Origin: Deltaproteobacteria bacterium
GTDB lineage: Bacteria > Myxococcota_A > Polyangia > JAAYKL01
Direction: 5' to 3'
DNA: 48,426 nt
Assembly: GCA_028713995.1 (NCBI GenBank)
Contig: JAQTNF010000019.1
Location: 1-48,426, forward strand
The position numbers and the translations under genes are program-made. Positions 7,722 to 18,611 of the stretch are shown here, piece after piece; within the stretch, counting starts at the first letter, position 1, and every line of letters starts with the position of its first letter. The notes beneath the pieces are model-generated. The model worked only from the letters and a program-made list of their open reading frames with translations, had not been told where the DNA came from and made no database searches.

Positions 7722-8567
7722 ATGATTCCGAGTAGAATGTGGTTTGCCGTTCCGGTTGCAGCGCTCTCCGTCTCCTGCAGCGACGGCGGGTCGTCCGGCG
7801 GCGGCGGCGGATGTGCGAGCAACGAGTGGAAGTGCATCGACAACTCGTGCATCGACGAAGACATGCGCTGCAACGGCGTTGCGGACTGCAGCATGGACGA
7901 GGACGAGATCGGTTGCGGCGCCGGGGATGCGGGCTCCGACGCGGATGCCGACTCCGACTCCGATTCCGATGCGGATTCGGATGCGGACGGCGACACCCAC
8001 ACCGGAGATTGCGGCTCGAGGCCCTGTTGCAACTCCGGATCCTTTGCGCCGTTGGACCAGGTATGCGACACCACCCCGTACGCCGCGGAGTACAAGTGCG
8101 GCGGCAACGACTGCGGCGCGGACGCCGTGGCCCGGTACCGTTACAAGCACTGCACGGGCGACAACGAGGACTGCGGAAACGGCCACCTCGTGTGGGACAC
8201 GGAGTGGACCGTGCTCGACGACTGCGACACGAACGAGGAATGCGCGGCGAGCGATACCGACGCCACGTGCACCTCCTGCCCCAACGGGTGCGAGTCCGGC
8301 GAGTGCGTCATGGACTGGTGCGGCAACTATCCCGGCTCGGACGAGTGTTGCCAGAGCTCGAACCCTTGCTCGCTCGCGGACGACGGCAACTGCGACTGCA
8401 GCGGCTACTGCACCTGGGACTCCTACGACTGCACCCAGGGCGACTACTGCTCGGGGTACACCGGTACCGACACGTGCTGCCAGAACACGGATCCCTGCTT
8501 GCTCGCCAACAACTTGTATTGCGACTGCGGCGGATTCTGCTCGTGGGACTTCTACGATTGCCACTGA
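7722..8567 (+). CDS. Lipoprotein with an LDL-receptor class A module and Cys-rich repeats
   Basis: A 281-residue lipoprotein: signal peptide with lipobox SVSC (Cys19), a Gly-rich stretch, then residues 31-65 with six Cys at spacing C-x6-C-x4-C-x6-C-x5-C-x8-C. From Cys43 the sequence satisfies the PROSITE-type LDL-receptor class A signature, including the acidic Ca-binding cluster (ADCSMDEDEIGC). Residues 67-94 are an Asp-Ser/Asp-Ala linker. The C-terminal half contains many further Cys and two imperfect repeats of the form CCQ-x2-(S/T)-(N/D)-PC-(S/L)-LA ... CDC-(S/G)-G-(Y/F)-C-(T/S)-W-D (about 205-281). A perfect AGGAGG lies 5 bases before the ATG. It is probably displayed on the outer surface, with disulfides formed in the periplasm. 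The ligand is unknown; LDLa modules elsewhere bind proteins in a Ca-dependent way. Confidence 0.8.
   Translation: MIPSRMWFAVPVAALSVSCSDGGSSGGGGGCASNEWKCIDNSCIDEDMRCNGVADCSMDEDEIGCGAGDAGSDADADSDSDSDADSDADGDTHTGDCGSRPCCNSGSFAPLDQVCDTTPYAAEYKCGGNDCGADAVARYRYKHCTGDNEDCGNGHLVWDTEWTVLDDCDTNEECAASDTDATCTSCPNGCESGECVMDWCGNYPGSDECCQSSNPCSLADDGNCDCSGYCTWDSYDCTQGDYCSGYTGTDTCCQNTDPCLLANNLYCDCGGFCSWDFYDCH
7934..7993 (+). repeat. Asp-Ser/Asp-Ala linker-coding repeat (LDLa lipoprotein)
   Basis: A run of GA(C/T)-(T/G)C(C/G)-type hexamers coding for SDADADSDSDSDADSDAD. The same hexamer class recurs in six other exported proteins of the window. Confidence 0.85.
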
Positions 8568-8604
8568 CGCGAAAGAAGCACGGATTCGCGCGGGTGATCG
8601 ACCT

Positions 8605-10122
8605 GTGACGACCGCGAGCTCCAACCGGCACGACGTGGATATCGCGCGGGGCGCGGGCGTCAACGTCCTCGGCATCATCGGCAAGGCGCTCCTGCCCGCC
8701 TTCTACGTGCTCGTCACGCGGCTCTTCGGCCCGGCCCTCATGGGCGTGTACTACCTGGCCACGCAGATGATCGAGGTGGCCATCACGCTGACGGTTTCGG
8801 GGTTCTCGGACGGCATCCTCATGTTCGCTTCACGGTACGTGAACGACAAGGAGAAGGAGGATCGCCTCTACCGGGTCATGGCCAACGGCGTGGTCTTCAC
8901 GCTCGGCATCTCGGCCCTGCTCATCCTCTTCTCCTACGTGGGCGGCCCCGCCATCCTGCTCTCGCACTACCCCCAGCCCGGCGTGCTCGACGCGGTGCAG
9001 GCGCTGGCATGGTCGCTCCCGCTCATCGGCGTCCCCACCATCGTCATCGCGGCGACCAAGTCGCTGCTCATCATGAAGTGGGACGCCATCCTGCTCGGGT
9101 TCCTGCGGCCGGCGCTGCTCGTGGTGTTCGCCTTCGCGGCGTGGGCCTTCGACCTGGGGCTCGACGGGCTTCTGTGGGGCTACGTGGCGTCACAGGCCGT
9201 GCTCACGATCGTGTCCCTGTTCGTGTTCGCGCGCCACTTCTCGTACGCCCGGCTCGCGGCGCACATGATCCGCTTCCGGCCGTTCGGCCCGCTGGCCGTG
9301 TTCGCCCTGCCCCAGAACCTGAACATGACGTTCAACACGCTCATCGGCAACCTGGACGTCATGATGCTCGGCTCGTTCGGCTTCGCCCCCGAGATCCTGG
9401 GCTTCTACGGCATGGGCTCGCAGATCGTGCGCAACGTGAGGCAGGTCAAGCTCGCGTTCTCCGGATCGTACGCGCCGGTCATCGCCCGTTTCCACGAACG
9501 GGGGGATCTGGTCGGCCTTTCGGAATCGTTCTCGACCGTGGCGCGCTGGACAACCACCATCGGCCTGCCCATCGCGCTCGCCGTGGGGCTGTTGCGCGAG
9601 GACCTGCTGCGCATCTTCCACCCCAGCTTCACCATGGACTCCACGTTCATGCTGCTGCTCCTCGTGCCGCCGGTGCTGTCGTGCTCGTTCGGGCTGGCCG
9701 GAAACATCGTGGTGATGACCGGCCACTCCATGTGGAACCTGTTCAACTCGGTCACCGTGGCCGCCTTGAACCTCCTGCTCCTGTGGCTCCTCATCCCGCC
9801 CTTCGGCATCGTTGGCGCGGCTGCGGCGTCGCTCGCGGCGTCGACGGTCATCACGATCGCCCAGCTCGTCGAGGCGCAGGCGCTCGTGGGCGCGCGCCTG
9901 GTGTGGGCCCGCATCCACAAGCCGTTCACGGCCGCCCTTCCCGCGGTGGCCGTGGGCGTGACGTGGACCCTGACGGGTCTCGATGGGAGCCTGCCCTTGC
10001 GGATCGTGGGGGCAATCCTGGGCATGGCGCTCTTCGCCGCGACCTTGAAGGCCCTCGGCATCGACCCCAAGGACCGCGCCGTGCTGCGCCCCTGGTCGCG
10101 CTCCGGTCCCGAGGATTTCTGA
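8605..10122 (+). CDS. Wzx/MATE-like polysaccharide flippase
   Basis: A 505-residue integral membrane protein with about 12-14 hydrophobic segments. The start GARGVNVLGIIGKALLPAFYVLVTRLFGPALMGVYYLA is the usual first part of oligosaccharide flippases of the polysaccharide-biosynthesis family (RfbX/Wzx), as is the later LPQNLNMTFNTLIGNLDVMMLG. It would carry lipid-linked glycans across the inner membrane. I chose GTG at 8605 as the start since the frame further upstream reads through the LDLa lipoprotein gene and is Arg/Thr-rich. It lies 37 bases after that gene and 2 bases before the next, with which it forms a likely operon. The substrate cannot be read from sequence. Confidence 0.85.
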   Translation: MTTASSNRHDVDIARGAGVNVLGIIGKALLPAFYVLVTRLFGPALMGVYYLATQMIEVAITLTVSGFSDGILMFASRYVNDKEKEDRLYRVMANGVVFTLGISALLILFSYVGGPAILLSHYPQPGVLDAVQALAWSLPLIGVPTIVIAATKSLLIMKWDAILLGFLRPALLVVFAFAAWAFDLGLDGLLWGYVASQAVLTIVSLFVFARHFSYARLAAHMIRFRPFGPLAVFALPQNLNMTFNTLIGNLDVMMLGSFGFAPEILGFYGMGSQIVRNVRQVKLAFSGSYAPVIARFHERGDLVGLSESFSTVARWTTTIGLPIALAVGLLREDLLRIFHPSFTMDSTFMLLLLVPPVLSCSFGLAGNIVVMTGHSMWNLFNSVTVAALNLLLLWLLIPPFGIVGAAAASLAASTVITIAQLVEAQALVGARLVWARIHKPFTAALPAVAVGVTWTLTGLDGSLPLRIVGAILGMALFAATLKALGIDPKDRAVLRPWSRSGPEDF

Positions 10123-10124
10123 GG

Positions 10125-12422
10125 ATGAACGTGGTCAAGGCGATTGCCGTCCGGCTGCTGCCCGTGACGGTGTGCGTGCTGGGGCTGCTCCTTGTCGAAG
10201 CGACGTCGAGGACCGGCATGCCGGCCGCGGCCCGCGCCGCGGTGCGGGCCCCCGCCACGGACGCCAGACCGCGGCTCGTGGTCTTCTGGCTCGACGGGCT
10301 GTCACGCAGGGACGTGGAGAACGGCAAGGCGCTGCCCAGGCTCACCGCGAGGCTGTCGCGCGCCCTGCATGGTCCCGTGCGCTGCTGCGCGGACGCCATC
10401 AGCGTGCCGTGCCTGACGGCCATGGTCACGGGCCGCGACACGTTCTCCCTTTTCGGCATGATGAGGAACTTCGGGGCCGGCGCGGGCCTGCCGCCCGGGA
10501 ACCTGCTCGACGCGTTCGCCGGCGCGGGCTTGCGTCGCGGCTACATCGGAGAGCCGCTCATCGGCGCCGCCCTGACCGGGTTCGAGTGGCGCGCGATCCG
10601 CAACGAGACCGACGACCTCGGGGGCATCGCGGAGGGCATGCGCGCCCTCGACCGCGAGCGGCTCGACATGCTCGTCGTCCAGCTCAACGGGCCGGACGAG
10701 ATCGCGCACGCCCACGGGGACGCCAGCTCCATGCGCACCGCGGCCCTGGAAAGCATCGACGAGGCCGTGGACCATGCCATCGCGGATCTGCGGCCGCTCG
10801 ACCACGTCGCGTTCCTCGGCGACCACGGGCATACGCCGGACGGCCGACACTTCTCCGGGCTCGATCTGCCCACCTACGCGGTGTTCCTCGGCAAGACCTT
10901 CTCGCGGCCGCTCCATCATTCCATGACCGTGGCGGACTACGGGAGCCTGTGGACCCGCGTGTTCGGCATGCGCTTCGCGGAGTCGGACTGGGTGACGCGA
11001 TACTTCGAGAGAGGCCGGTTGGAGCCGGTCGTGGACCTGCCCGAGATCCCCAGCGGTCGCTCGCCCCTTCCGGTCTGGGTCCTCGCCCTGCTCCTCGCCG
11101 CCGCGGGCGCGATCCTGGCCGCTCCTTTCCTGCGCTCGGGCTGGCCCGGCGCGGGGCACCCGCGGGCCCTCGCCGCGTCCGGGCTTCTGCTGCTCGGCGC
11201 ATGCTTCGCCGTGGGCTTCCGGTATGATGCGGCGTGGAGATTCCTCTTCTACGGCTCGCGCGTCTTCTATACCGCGATCGGGCTCGTGACGGCCTTGACG
11301 GGGCTCGTCGCGCTTGCGCCGGTCATCTCCCGCTTCCGCCTGCGTGACGACCCGCGCGCCTCGAACCTCGTCCTCGCGCTGCTTGCGTGCGGCGGCGTGC
11401 TCCTCGCAATGCCCACGATCTACAAGTTCGGCGGGACCTACGCAGCGACCCTGGCCTTGCTGGTCGCGCTCGCGTTCCACACGCTGCGCGCCCGGACCCT
11501 GTCGCGCCTGGCGTGGACCTCGGCGTTCGTCGCGGTCTTGCTCACCATCTGGAACCCGGCCGTGCGCAACTTCGCGGTGCGCTGGTTCCCGTTCTACAGC
11601 GAGACCCTGGGCCGCGCCTCGCCGTGGGCGGCTCTTGTGTTCGCGTGCCTGGCCGCGGCCCTGGCCGACGGACCGCGCCGCGCAACCTGGCTCGCCGCCT
11701 GCGGGTGCGGGCTCGGTCTCGGGATCCTCGCGCCCTGGCTGCCCGCCGGGATCTATGCGGCTCCGGCCGCGTTCGCGGTGCCCCTGCTCGTGGCCGCGCA
11801 CCGCTGGCCGCGCCTACAGCCCTTCTCCGCCGGCATGGCGTTGATGGGCCTCCCCTTCCTCTTCGGCTACGAAGGGCAGGCCTTCTCCGTTGACAAGCTG
11901 GCGCCGGTGGCGGCCTCGATCCTGCTGTGGCCCCTGTGGATGCGTGCCAGAACCGACGCCTCGCGGCTCGAGCGCGCGGCCGCGTTCCTGGTGCTCGCGT
12001 GGCTGGGGCTCTGGACCTCCATGGGGTGCCGCATCAACGGCATCAGCTTCCAGTATTTCTTCCGGTGGGTGAGCGCGGGCCCGGCGATCGAGCAGACATG
12101 GTGGCTCAACACCGCGCTCACTTTCTTCAAGTACATGGCCGTGCCGCTCCTCGGCCTGCTCCTCGCCAAGCGCATGTCCCCGGACGCGGTCTCGAGCGCC
12201 CTGCCCTCGGCCCGCGGCCTCGTGGGCGTCAAGCTCGGTTTGCTGCTCGCATTCGTGGCGGGTTTCGCGTTCTCGAGCGCCGCGGCCCACGCCCCGCCGT
12301 TTCTCTACGCGGACGCGCTTGAGGAGCTGCTGGTGTGGGCGCTCATGTCCCTTTTGTTCCTGGGCTTCGCGGATCCCGGTCCGGACAGGTCGGCCCCGCC
12401 TCTTGAGACCATCGAGCGCTAG
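10125..12422 (+). CDS. Polytopic membrane protein with alkaline-phosphatase-superfamily head (phosphodiesterase/phosphotransferase-like)
   Basis: 765 residues: an N-terminal signal anchor (about 5-25), a globular domain (about 45-310), then roughly a dozen membrane helices (from about 318 to the end). The globular domain has the superfamily metal and nucleophile positions: Asp in FWLDGL (about 57), Ser in ISVPCLTAMVTG (about 93) and GDHGHTPDGRH (about 233). This head-plus-multi-helix design resembles eukaryotic GPI ethanolamine-phosphate transferases (PIG-N/PIG-O type), so a role in adding or moving a phospho-substituent on an envelope glycan or lipid is plausible. It follows the flippase by 2 bases and ends overlapping the convergent nucleotidyltransferase by 4 bases. 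Confidence 0.75.
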   Translation: MNVVKAIAVRLLPVTVCVLGLLLVEATSRTGMPAAARAAVRAPATDARPRLVVFWLDGLSRRDVENGKALPRLTARLSRALHGPVRCCADAISVPCLTAMVTGRDTFSLFGMMRNFGAGAGLPPGNLLDAFAGAGLRRGYIGEPLIGAALTGFEWRAIRNETDDLGGIAEGMRALDRERLDMLVVQLNGPDEIAHAHGDASSMRTAALESIDEAVDHAIADLRPLDHVAFLGDHGHTPDGRHFSGLDLPTYAVFLGKTFSRPLHHSMTVADYGSLWTRVFGMRFAESDWVTRYFERGRLEPVVDLPEIPSGRSPLPVWVLALLLAAAGAILAAPFLRSGWPGAGHPRALAASGLLLLGACFAVGFRYDAAWRFLFYGSRVFYTAIGLVTALTGLVALAPVISRFRLRDDPRASNLVLALLACGGVLLAMPTIYKFGGTYAATLALLVALAFHTLRARTLSRLAWTSAFVAVLLTIWNPAVRNFAVRWFPFYSETLGRASPWAALVFACLAAALADGPRRATWLAACGCGLGLGILAPWLPAGIYAAPAAFAVPLLVAAHRWPRLQPFSAGMALMGLPFLFGYEGQAFSVDKLAPVAASILLWPLWMRARTDASRLERAAAFLVLAWLGLWTSMGCRINGISFQYFFRWVSAGPAIEQTWWLNTALTFFKYMAVPLLGLLLAKRMSPDAVSSALPSARGLVGVKLGLLLAFVAGFAFSSAAAHAPPFLYADALEELLVWALMSLLFLGFADPGPDRSAPPLETIER

Positions 12423-13180
12423 CCCTTCCCGAACCTGGCCAGCACCTTCTTGCGCGCGTTGTCGAGGTCCGAGGGGAAGTCGATCTCGATGACCGGCAGG
12501 TCGGACACGTCCACGAAGCGCAGTGTTTCGGTAGGCGCCATGCGCGCCAGGGCGGCCTCGAAGTAGTCGTTCTGCCGGCCCCCGGCCACGAGCTCGCCGA
12601 GCGCCTTGCGGAACGCGCCCGTGATCGGCGCGTCGAAGCGCGCCACGCCCACGAACTCGCCCAGGCTCTCCTTGTGCGGCAGGTCCTTGCCGATGCGCAC
12701 GATGCGGTCGCCGCCGTCCGTGATGACCTTGACCTCCTCGTCGCCGCAGGGCTTCTTCTCCACGGCGAGGCTTGCCGGTGCGGGCCCCTTGACCACGCGC
12801 TCGAGCAGCCGCGGCTCGAACAGCACGTCGCCGTTGAGATACACGAAGTCGCGTCCCTCAAACTCCTCGCCCGCGAGCCACAGGGAGTAGGAGGTGTTGG
12901 TCTCGAAGAAGCGGTGGTTCACCACGGGCGTGAACCGCATGCCCGGGTGGCGGTGCGCCGCGTGCTCCAGGATCTGCTCGCGCCTGTACCCCACGACCAG
13001 CACCACGTCGCGCACGCCGTTCGCGGCCAGGGCCTCCATCTGGAAGTCGAAGATGGCCTTGCCACCCACGTCGAACAGGCACTTGGGCGTGGATTCGGTG
13101 AGCGGATAGAGCCGCCGCGCGACCCCGGCGACCAGCACCACGGCGCGCAGCCCGCCGCCCTTCCCTGTCTCGTGTATCAT
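12419..13180 (-). CDS. Nucleotidyltransferase (sugar-phosphate / phosphocholine cytidylyltransferase-like)
   Basis: 253 residues with the NTP-transferase fold: N-terminal AVVLVAGVARRLYPLTESTP and KCLFDVGGKAIFDFQMEAL, a GYRREQI helix, and YLNGDVLF carrying the metal-binding Asp (about 119). The usual Gly-rich AGxGxRL is slightly degenerate (AGVARRL). The short length and the lack of a hexapeptide C-terminus fit LicC-like or polyol-phosphate cytidylyltransferases more than GlmU types. Next to a CDP-glycerol transferase-like gene, production of a CDP-activated alcohol or choline is a reasonable guess. It is transcribed away from that gene across an 80-base divergent gap and has GGAGGA upstream of its ATG. 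Confidence 0.75.
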   Translation of the reverse strand: MIHETGKGGGLRAVVLVAGVARRLYPLTESTPKCLFDVGGKAIFDFQMEALAANGVRDVVLVVGYRREQILEHAAHRHPGMRFTPVVNHRFFETNTSYSLWLAGEEFEGRDFVYLNGDVLFEPRLLERVVKGPAPASLAVEKKPCGDEEVKVITDGGDRIVRIGKDLPHKESLGEFVGVARFDAPITGAFRKALGELVAGGRQNDYFEAALARMAPTETLRFVDVSDLPVIEIDFPSDLDNARKKVLARFGKG

Positions 13181-13260
13181 GCCGGATTTCCTCCGTGGTT
13201 TCGGTCTGTGGTACGCTAACGGCCTGCCGCGCGCAAGCGCTTCAAAGGAGCTTCCAAACA

Positions 13261-14394
13261 GTGTCCCGCGTCCTCGACATCTTGCTCGCCGTCGCGAGTT
13301 TCCTCCTGTCGCACGCGACCCCCAAGGATCGCCGCCTGCTCGTGCTGGGCGGCCGGCAGCTCGGCGGCAACACCGGGCCGCTGCTCTCCCGTGCGGCCGG
13401 CTTCGGCTTTCGCGCCGTGTGGCTCACGCGCAGGACCGAGATCCTGGCCCTTCGCCGCACCGACGTGGTCTCCACGCGCTCCTTGAGAGGCATGTGGCTC
13501 GCGGCGCGTGCGGGCGCTGTGGCCCTCACCCACTCCCTCGGCGACTTCGGACCCCTTGTCTTTGCGCGTCGCACGCGGCTGTACAACCTGTGGCACGGCA
13601 TGCCCGTGAAGCGCATCTCCACCGCGGATCCGGGCTTTGCGACCCGGCGCCACGCGCGCTCCAACATCCGTGAGATGCGGCGCTACGCGGCCATGTTCGC
13701 TTCGTCCCCGGCCATGGCCGATCTCTTTGCCCGCACCTTCGGGCTCGAACGCTCGCGCGTCATCGTCACGGGCCAGCCGCGCACGGACGTCCTGCTCGGG
13801 CCGGCGCCGGTCGATCCCGGGACGCGCTACGATCCTCCCCTGCCGCCCCACGAGAAGCGCATCCTCTACTGCCCCACGTGGCGCGACGGCCTGCCGGTGC
13901 GGCTGTTTCCGTTCGCGGACGCGGACATGGAGGCAATCCAGCGCTTCCTTGAGGAGCGCGATGCGGTGCTCTTCGTACGCACCCACCCCAACGATCCCGG
14001 GCGGCTCGAAAGACGCGACCGCCGCGTCGTGCCCATGCAGGGCGAGCTCGTGCCCGAGATCACCTGCGCGCTCGCCGCGTTCCACGTGCTCGTCACGGAT
14101 TATTCGAGCGTCTATTTCGATTATCTGCTCCTCGACCGGCCCGTGATCTTCCTCGCGTACGACCTTGACGAATATGCTGCAACTCCCGGTTTCTTCATGC
14201 CTTTCGAGGACATCTCCGCGGGCCCGTCGCCGGTCACCCAGGCTGATTTTCTGCGCGCCCTCGACGAGGCGCTCGATTGCCCGCAATCCTACGCAGCGGA
14301 TCGGGAACGGGTTCGCAGGCTGGTTTACGAGCACGCGGACGATCGGGCCACGGAACGCACGCTCGAGTTCCTGAGGCGGGACCTCCTCGGATGA
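13261..14394 (+). CDS. CDP-glycerol:glycerophosphotransferase-like enzyme (TagB/TagF family)
   Basis: 377 residues with the family hallmarks: LTHSLGDFG (about 97), YNLWHGMPVKRI (about 109-120), the ILYCPTWRD segment (about 200), RTHPND (about 240) and VLVTDYSSVYFDYLLLDRPVIF (about 276-297). Such enzymes transfer glycerol-phosphate or other polyol-phosphate units from CDP-alcohols, best known in wall teichoic acid synthesis, and occur sporadically in Gram-negative capsule or LPS loci. The GTG at 13261 is chosen because AAAGGAG lies 10 bases upstream and the residues before it are not coding-like. It is followed after 16 bases by two glycosyltransferases. Confidence 0.85.
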   Translation: MSRVLDILLAVASFLLSHATPKDRRLLVLGGRQLGGNTGPLLSRAAGFGFRAVWLTRRTEILALRRTDVVSTRSLRGMWLAARAGAVALTHSLGDFGPLVFARRTRLYNLWHGMPVKRISTADPGFATRRHARSNIREMRRYAAMFASSPAMADLFARTFGLERSRVIVTGQPRTDVLLGPAPVDPGTRYDPPLPPHEKRILYCPTWRDGLPVRLFPFADADMEAIQRFLEERDAVLFVRTHPNDPGRLERRDRRVVPMQGELVPEITCALAAFHVLVTDYSSVYFDYLLLDRPVIFLAYDLDEYAATPGFFMPFEDISAGPSPVTQADFLRALDEALDCPQSYAADRERVRRLVYEHADDRATERTLEFLRRDLLG

Positions 14395-14410
14395 GGTATA
14401 ACCGCGGGCC

Positions 14411-15607
14411 ATGACCGCCGCCGAAGTCAAAGCCGAGGCCACTGGGAGCGCTTTGCGAACCGGCAAGGTGGCGCTCGTGCGCAACAACTTCCTGCCCTGG
14501 TCCGAGACCTTCATCCACGACGAGATCCGCCACCACGAGCGCTACGAGGTGACGGTCTTTGCGCGGCAGTGGCGCAACGCGGACCGTTTCCCGGGCAACC
14601 GCGTGGTGGCGGTGGAGCGCGTCCCGCAGGAGCGCAGGCGGCTCGCCTCGGCGTGGTACGCGGCCTTCGGGCGCTCACGGCGGCTCGAGAGCGCGCTCGA
14701 CGCGGGCGGGTTCTCGATCGTTCACGCCCACTTCGGGCACAACGGGCTGTACGGCCTCACGCTGGCGAGGCGCGCGGGCCTGCCCCTGGTCGTGTCCCTG
14801 CACGGCCGCGACGTGACGATCCTGCTCGGCCGCGACAAGTACCGGCCCACGTGGTGGCACTACCTGGCCGGGTACAAACGCCTGTTCCGCGAGGCGCGCC
14901 TGTTCCTGGCCGCGTCATCCGAGCTCAAGGAGCTCATCGTGAGCGCCGGGTGCCCCGCGGAAAAGGTCGTGGTGCACAGGCTCGGGATCGACCTTCAGGC
15001 CCTGCGGCCGGGTACGCCTTGCGACGGGAACGCCGAGCCGCTCGTGGTCATGGTGGGCAGGTTCGTGGAGAAGAAGGGCCACGCGTACGGCATCGAGGCC
15101 ATGGCCGCGGCCAGAAAGGCCGGATGCGCGGGACGCCTCGTGATCGTGGGAGACGGACCGCTGCGGCGCGAGTACGAGCGGCTCGTGGCGCGCCTGGGGC
15201 TCGAAGGAACGGTTGCGATGCCGGGCGCCCTGTCCCACGCCGAGGTGGCGCGGCTGCTCGCGGGCGCGTCGGTCGTGCTCGCGCCGAGCGTGGTGGCCCG
15301 CAACCTGGATCGCGAGTCGGGCCTGATCGTGGCCAAGGAGGCGGCCGCGTGCGGGGTCCCGGTGGTGGGCACGCGCCACGGCGGCATCCCGGAAATCGTC
15401 GAGGACGGCGTCACCGGCTTCCTCGTGGAGGAACGCGACTGTCGCGCCATGGGTGAAAAGCTCGCCGCCCTGCTCGGCGACCCCGGGCTGCGGCGGTCGC
15501 TCGGCCGCGCGGCGCGTGCCCGGATGGAGCGCGAGTACGACATCGTGGAGCGGGTCCGGGCCCTCGAGGGGCTCTACGACGCGGTCATCGAGGGGCGTGC
15601 GCCATGA
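14411..15607 (+). CDS. GT4-family glycosyltransferase
   Basis: A 398-residue GT-B enzyme. N-terminal domain: NFLPWSETFIHDEI and VHAHFGHNGLYGL. C-terminal nucleotide-sugar domain: MVGRFVEKKGHAYGIEAM, IVGDGPLRREYE, and the E-x7-E motif (ESGLIVAKE, about 301-309) followed by GVPVVGTRHGGIPEIV. This is a retaining GT4-type transferase of the WaaB/RfaG-like group, acting at the inner face of the cytoplasmic membrane on a lipid-linked glycan. Its last 4 bases overlap the next gene (ATGA). Donor and acceptor unknown. Confidence 0.88.
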   Translation: MTAAEVKAEATGSALRTGKVALVRNNFLPWSETFIHDEIRHHERYEVTVFARQWRNADRFPGNRVVAVERVPQERRRLASAWYAAFGRSRRLESALDAGGFSIVHAHFGHNGLYGLTLARRAGLPLVVSLHGRDVTILLGRDKYRPTWWHYLAGYKRLFREARLFLAASSELKELIVSAGCPAEKVVVHRLGIDLQALRPGTPCDGNAEPLVVMVGRFVEKKGHAYGIEAMAAARKAGCAGRLVIVGDGPLRREYERLVARLGLEGTVAMPGALSHAEVARLLAGASVVLAPSVVARNLDRESGLIVAKEAAACGVPVVGTRHGGIPEIVEDGVTGFLVEERDCRAMGEKLAALLGDPGLRRSLGRAARARMEREYDIVERVRALEGLYDAVIEGRAP

Positions 15608-16788
15608 GCCTGCGCATCGGCTACATCACGGACGAGCGCTTCCCTTCCGTGCACACGGACTGCCAGCAGATGGTCAAGACCGCGGACGCGCTCGGCGGGC
15701 AGGGCTGCGCGGTCGACTTCATCCAGCCGAGGCTCGCCCGCCACCTGCTCATGACGCGCAAGAAGCGCAAGACCGACATCTGCCGCGCCTTCAACGTGGA
15801 AGGCCGCTTCGAGGTGAGCGACATCCTGCTTTGGCCGGCCTCGGACCTGCGCATCGAGAAGCTCGTCCACGGCCTCGCGGCGCCGCTCGCGGCCCTCCTG
15901 CGAGGCTACGACGTGGTGTACACGCGCAACCTCCTGCCGCTGCGGCTCGGCGCGGCCCTCGGCCTGCCCGTGCTCTTCGAGACCTACCGTGCCCTGCCGC
16001 GCTCGGATCCGCGCGCCTGGCGAACGGTGGAGAAGGCCGCACGGGCGCCAGGGTTCCTCGGCATCTGCACGCATTCGGGGTACTCGCGCGGCATCATGAT
16101 CGAGGCCGGCGCGGATCCCGAGTCGGTGGCCGCGATCCCCAACGGGTACGATCCGCGCGACTTCGAGGGCGTGCCGGACAAGGACGGGGCGCGCCGCGAG
16201 CTCAAGCTTTCGGGCGACCGCCCCATGGCCGTGTACACGGGCCACATCCGGCCGGACAAGGGCATCGCGAGCGTCGTGGACCTGGCCGAGGACCTTCCCG
16301 ATGTGTCGTTCGTGATCGCGGGCGGCTCGCCATCGGACGTGGCGCGGGTCGAGTCCGACGTGCGCACGCGCGGTCTTTTGAACGTGCGGCTCGTGGGCCA
16401 GGTGCCGGTGGTGCGCGTGCCGTTCTACCTTCGGGCCGCGGACGTGCTCCTGCTGCCGCCCACGTCCGGGGCCCTCGCCGCGGGACGCACCGTGCTGCCC
16501 ATGAAGACCTTCACGTACCTGGCGGCCGGGAGGCCCGTGCTCGCGCCGGATCTGCCGGACACGGCCGGCATCCTCACGCACGAGGGCAACAGCCTGCGGG
16601 TGCCGCCGGACGACCGCAAGGCCGCGGCTTTGGCGCTCTCCCGGCTGGTCCTGGACAAGGGGCTTCGCGAGCGGCTCGGGACGCGAGGAGCCCTTGACGC
16701 GGAGCTCTACACTTGGAACGGTCGCGCGAAACGGCTCGTCGAATTCATGGAGCGGCGCAGGACCGCCGCGGGCCGCAAGGGGCGCTGA
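15604..16788 (+). CDS. GT4-like glycosyltransferase, second of pair
   Basis: 394 residues, GT-B fold: N-terminal RIGYITDERFPSVHTDCQQM, a C-terminal domain with YTGHIRPDKGIASVVDLA, AGGSPSDVARVE and LPMKTFTYLAAGRPVLAPDLP. The position that normally carries the second Glu of the E-x7-E motif is Thr here (KTFTYLAAG), a variation seen in some GT4 subgroups. It overlaps the preceding glycosyltransferase and probably acts on the same glycan. Fifteen bases separate it from the amino-acid permease, so read-through is possible. Confidence 0.85.
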   Translation: MSLRIGYITDERFPSVHTDCQQMVKTADALGGQGCAVDFIQPRLARHLLMTRKKRKTDICRAFNVEGRFEVSDILLWPASDLRIEKLVHGLAAPLAALLRGYDVVYTRNLLPLRLGAALGLPVLFETYRALPRSDPRAWRTVEKAARAPGFLGICTHSGYSRGIMIEAGADPESVAAIPNGYDPRDFEGVPDKDGARRELKLSGDRPMAVYTGHIRPDKGIASVVDLAEDLPDVSFVIAGGSPSDVARVESDVRTRGLLNVRLVGQVPVVRVPFYLRAADVLLLPPTSGALAAGRTVLPMKTFTYLAAGRPVLAPDLPDTAGILTHEGNSLRVPPDDRKAAALALSRLVLDKGLRERLGTRGALDAELYTWNGRAKRLVEFMERRRTAAGRKGR

Positions 16789-16803
16789 GCGCAAAGGACA
16801 CGA

Positions 16804-18567
<1,764 letters not shown>

Positions 18568-18611
18568 TGTATACTCCCCCCGCAACGCCGAACCTTAAAG
18601 AGGAGCGTCCC

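Noticed and set aside
7744-8604. Upstream extension of the flippase frame through the LDLa lipoprotein gene.
   Set aside because: Out-of-frame reading of a clearly coding Cys-rich gene; Thr/Arg/Ala-rich with no membrane segment.
13588-13606. TGGCACGGCATG, resembling a -24 element.
   Set aside because: It lies inside the conserved WHGMP codons of the glycerophosphotransferase and no matching -12 GC follows at 10 bases.
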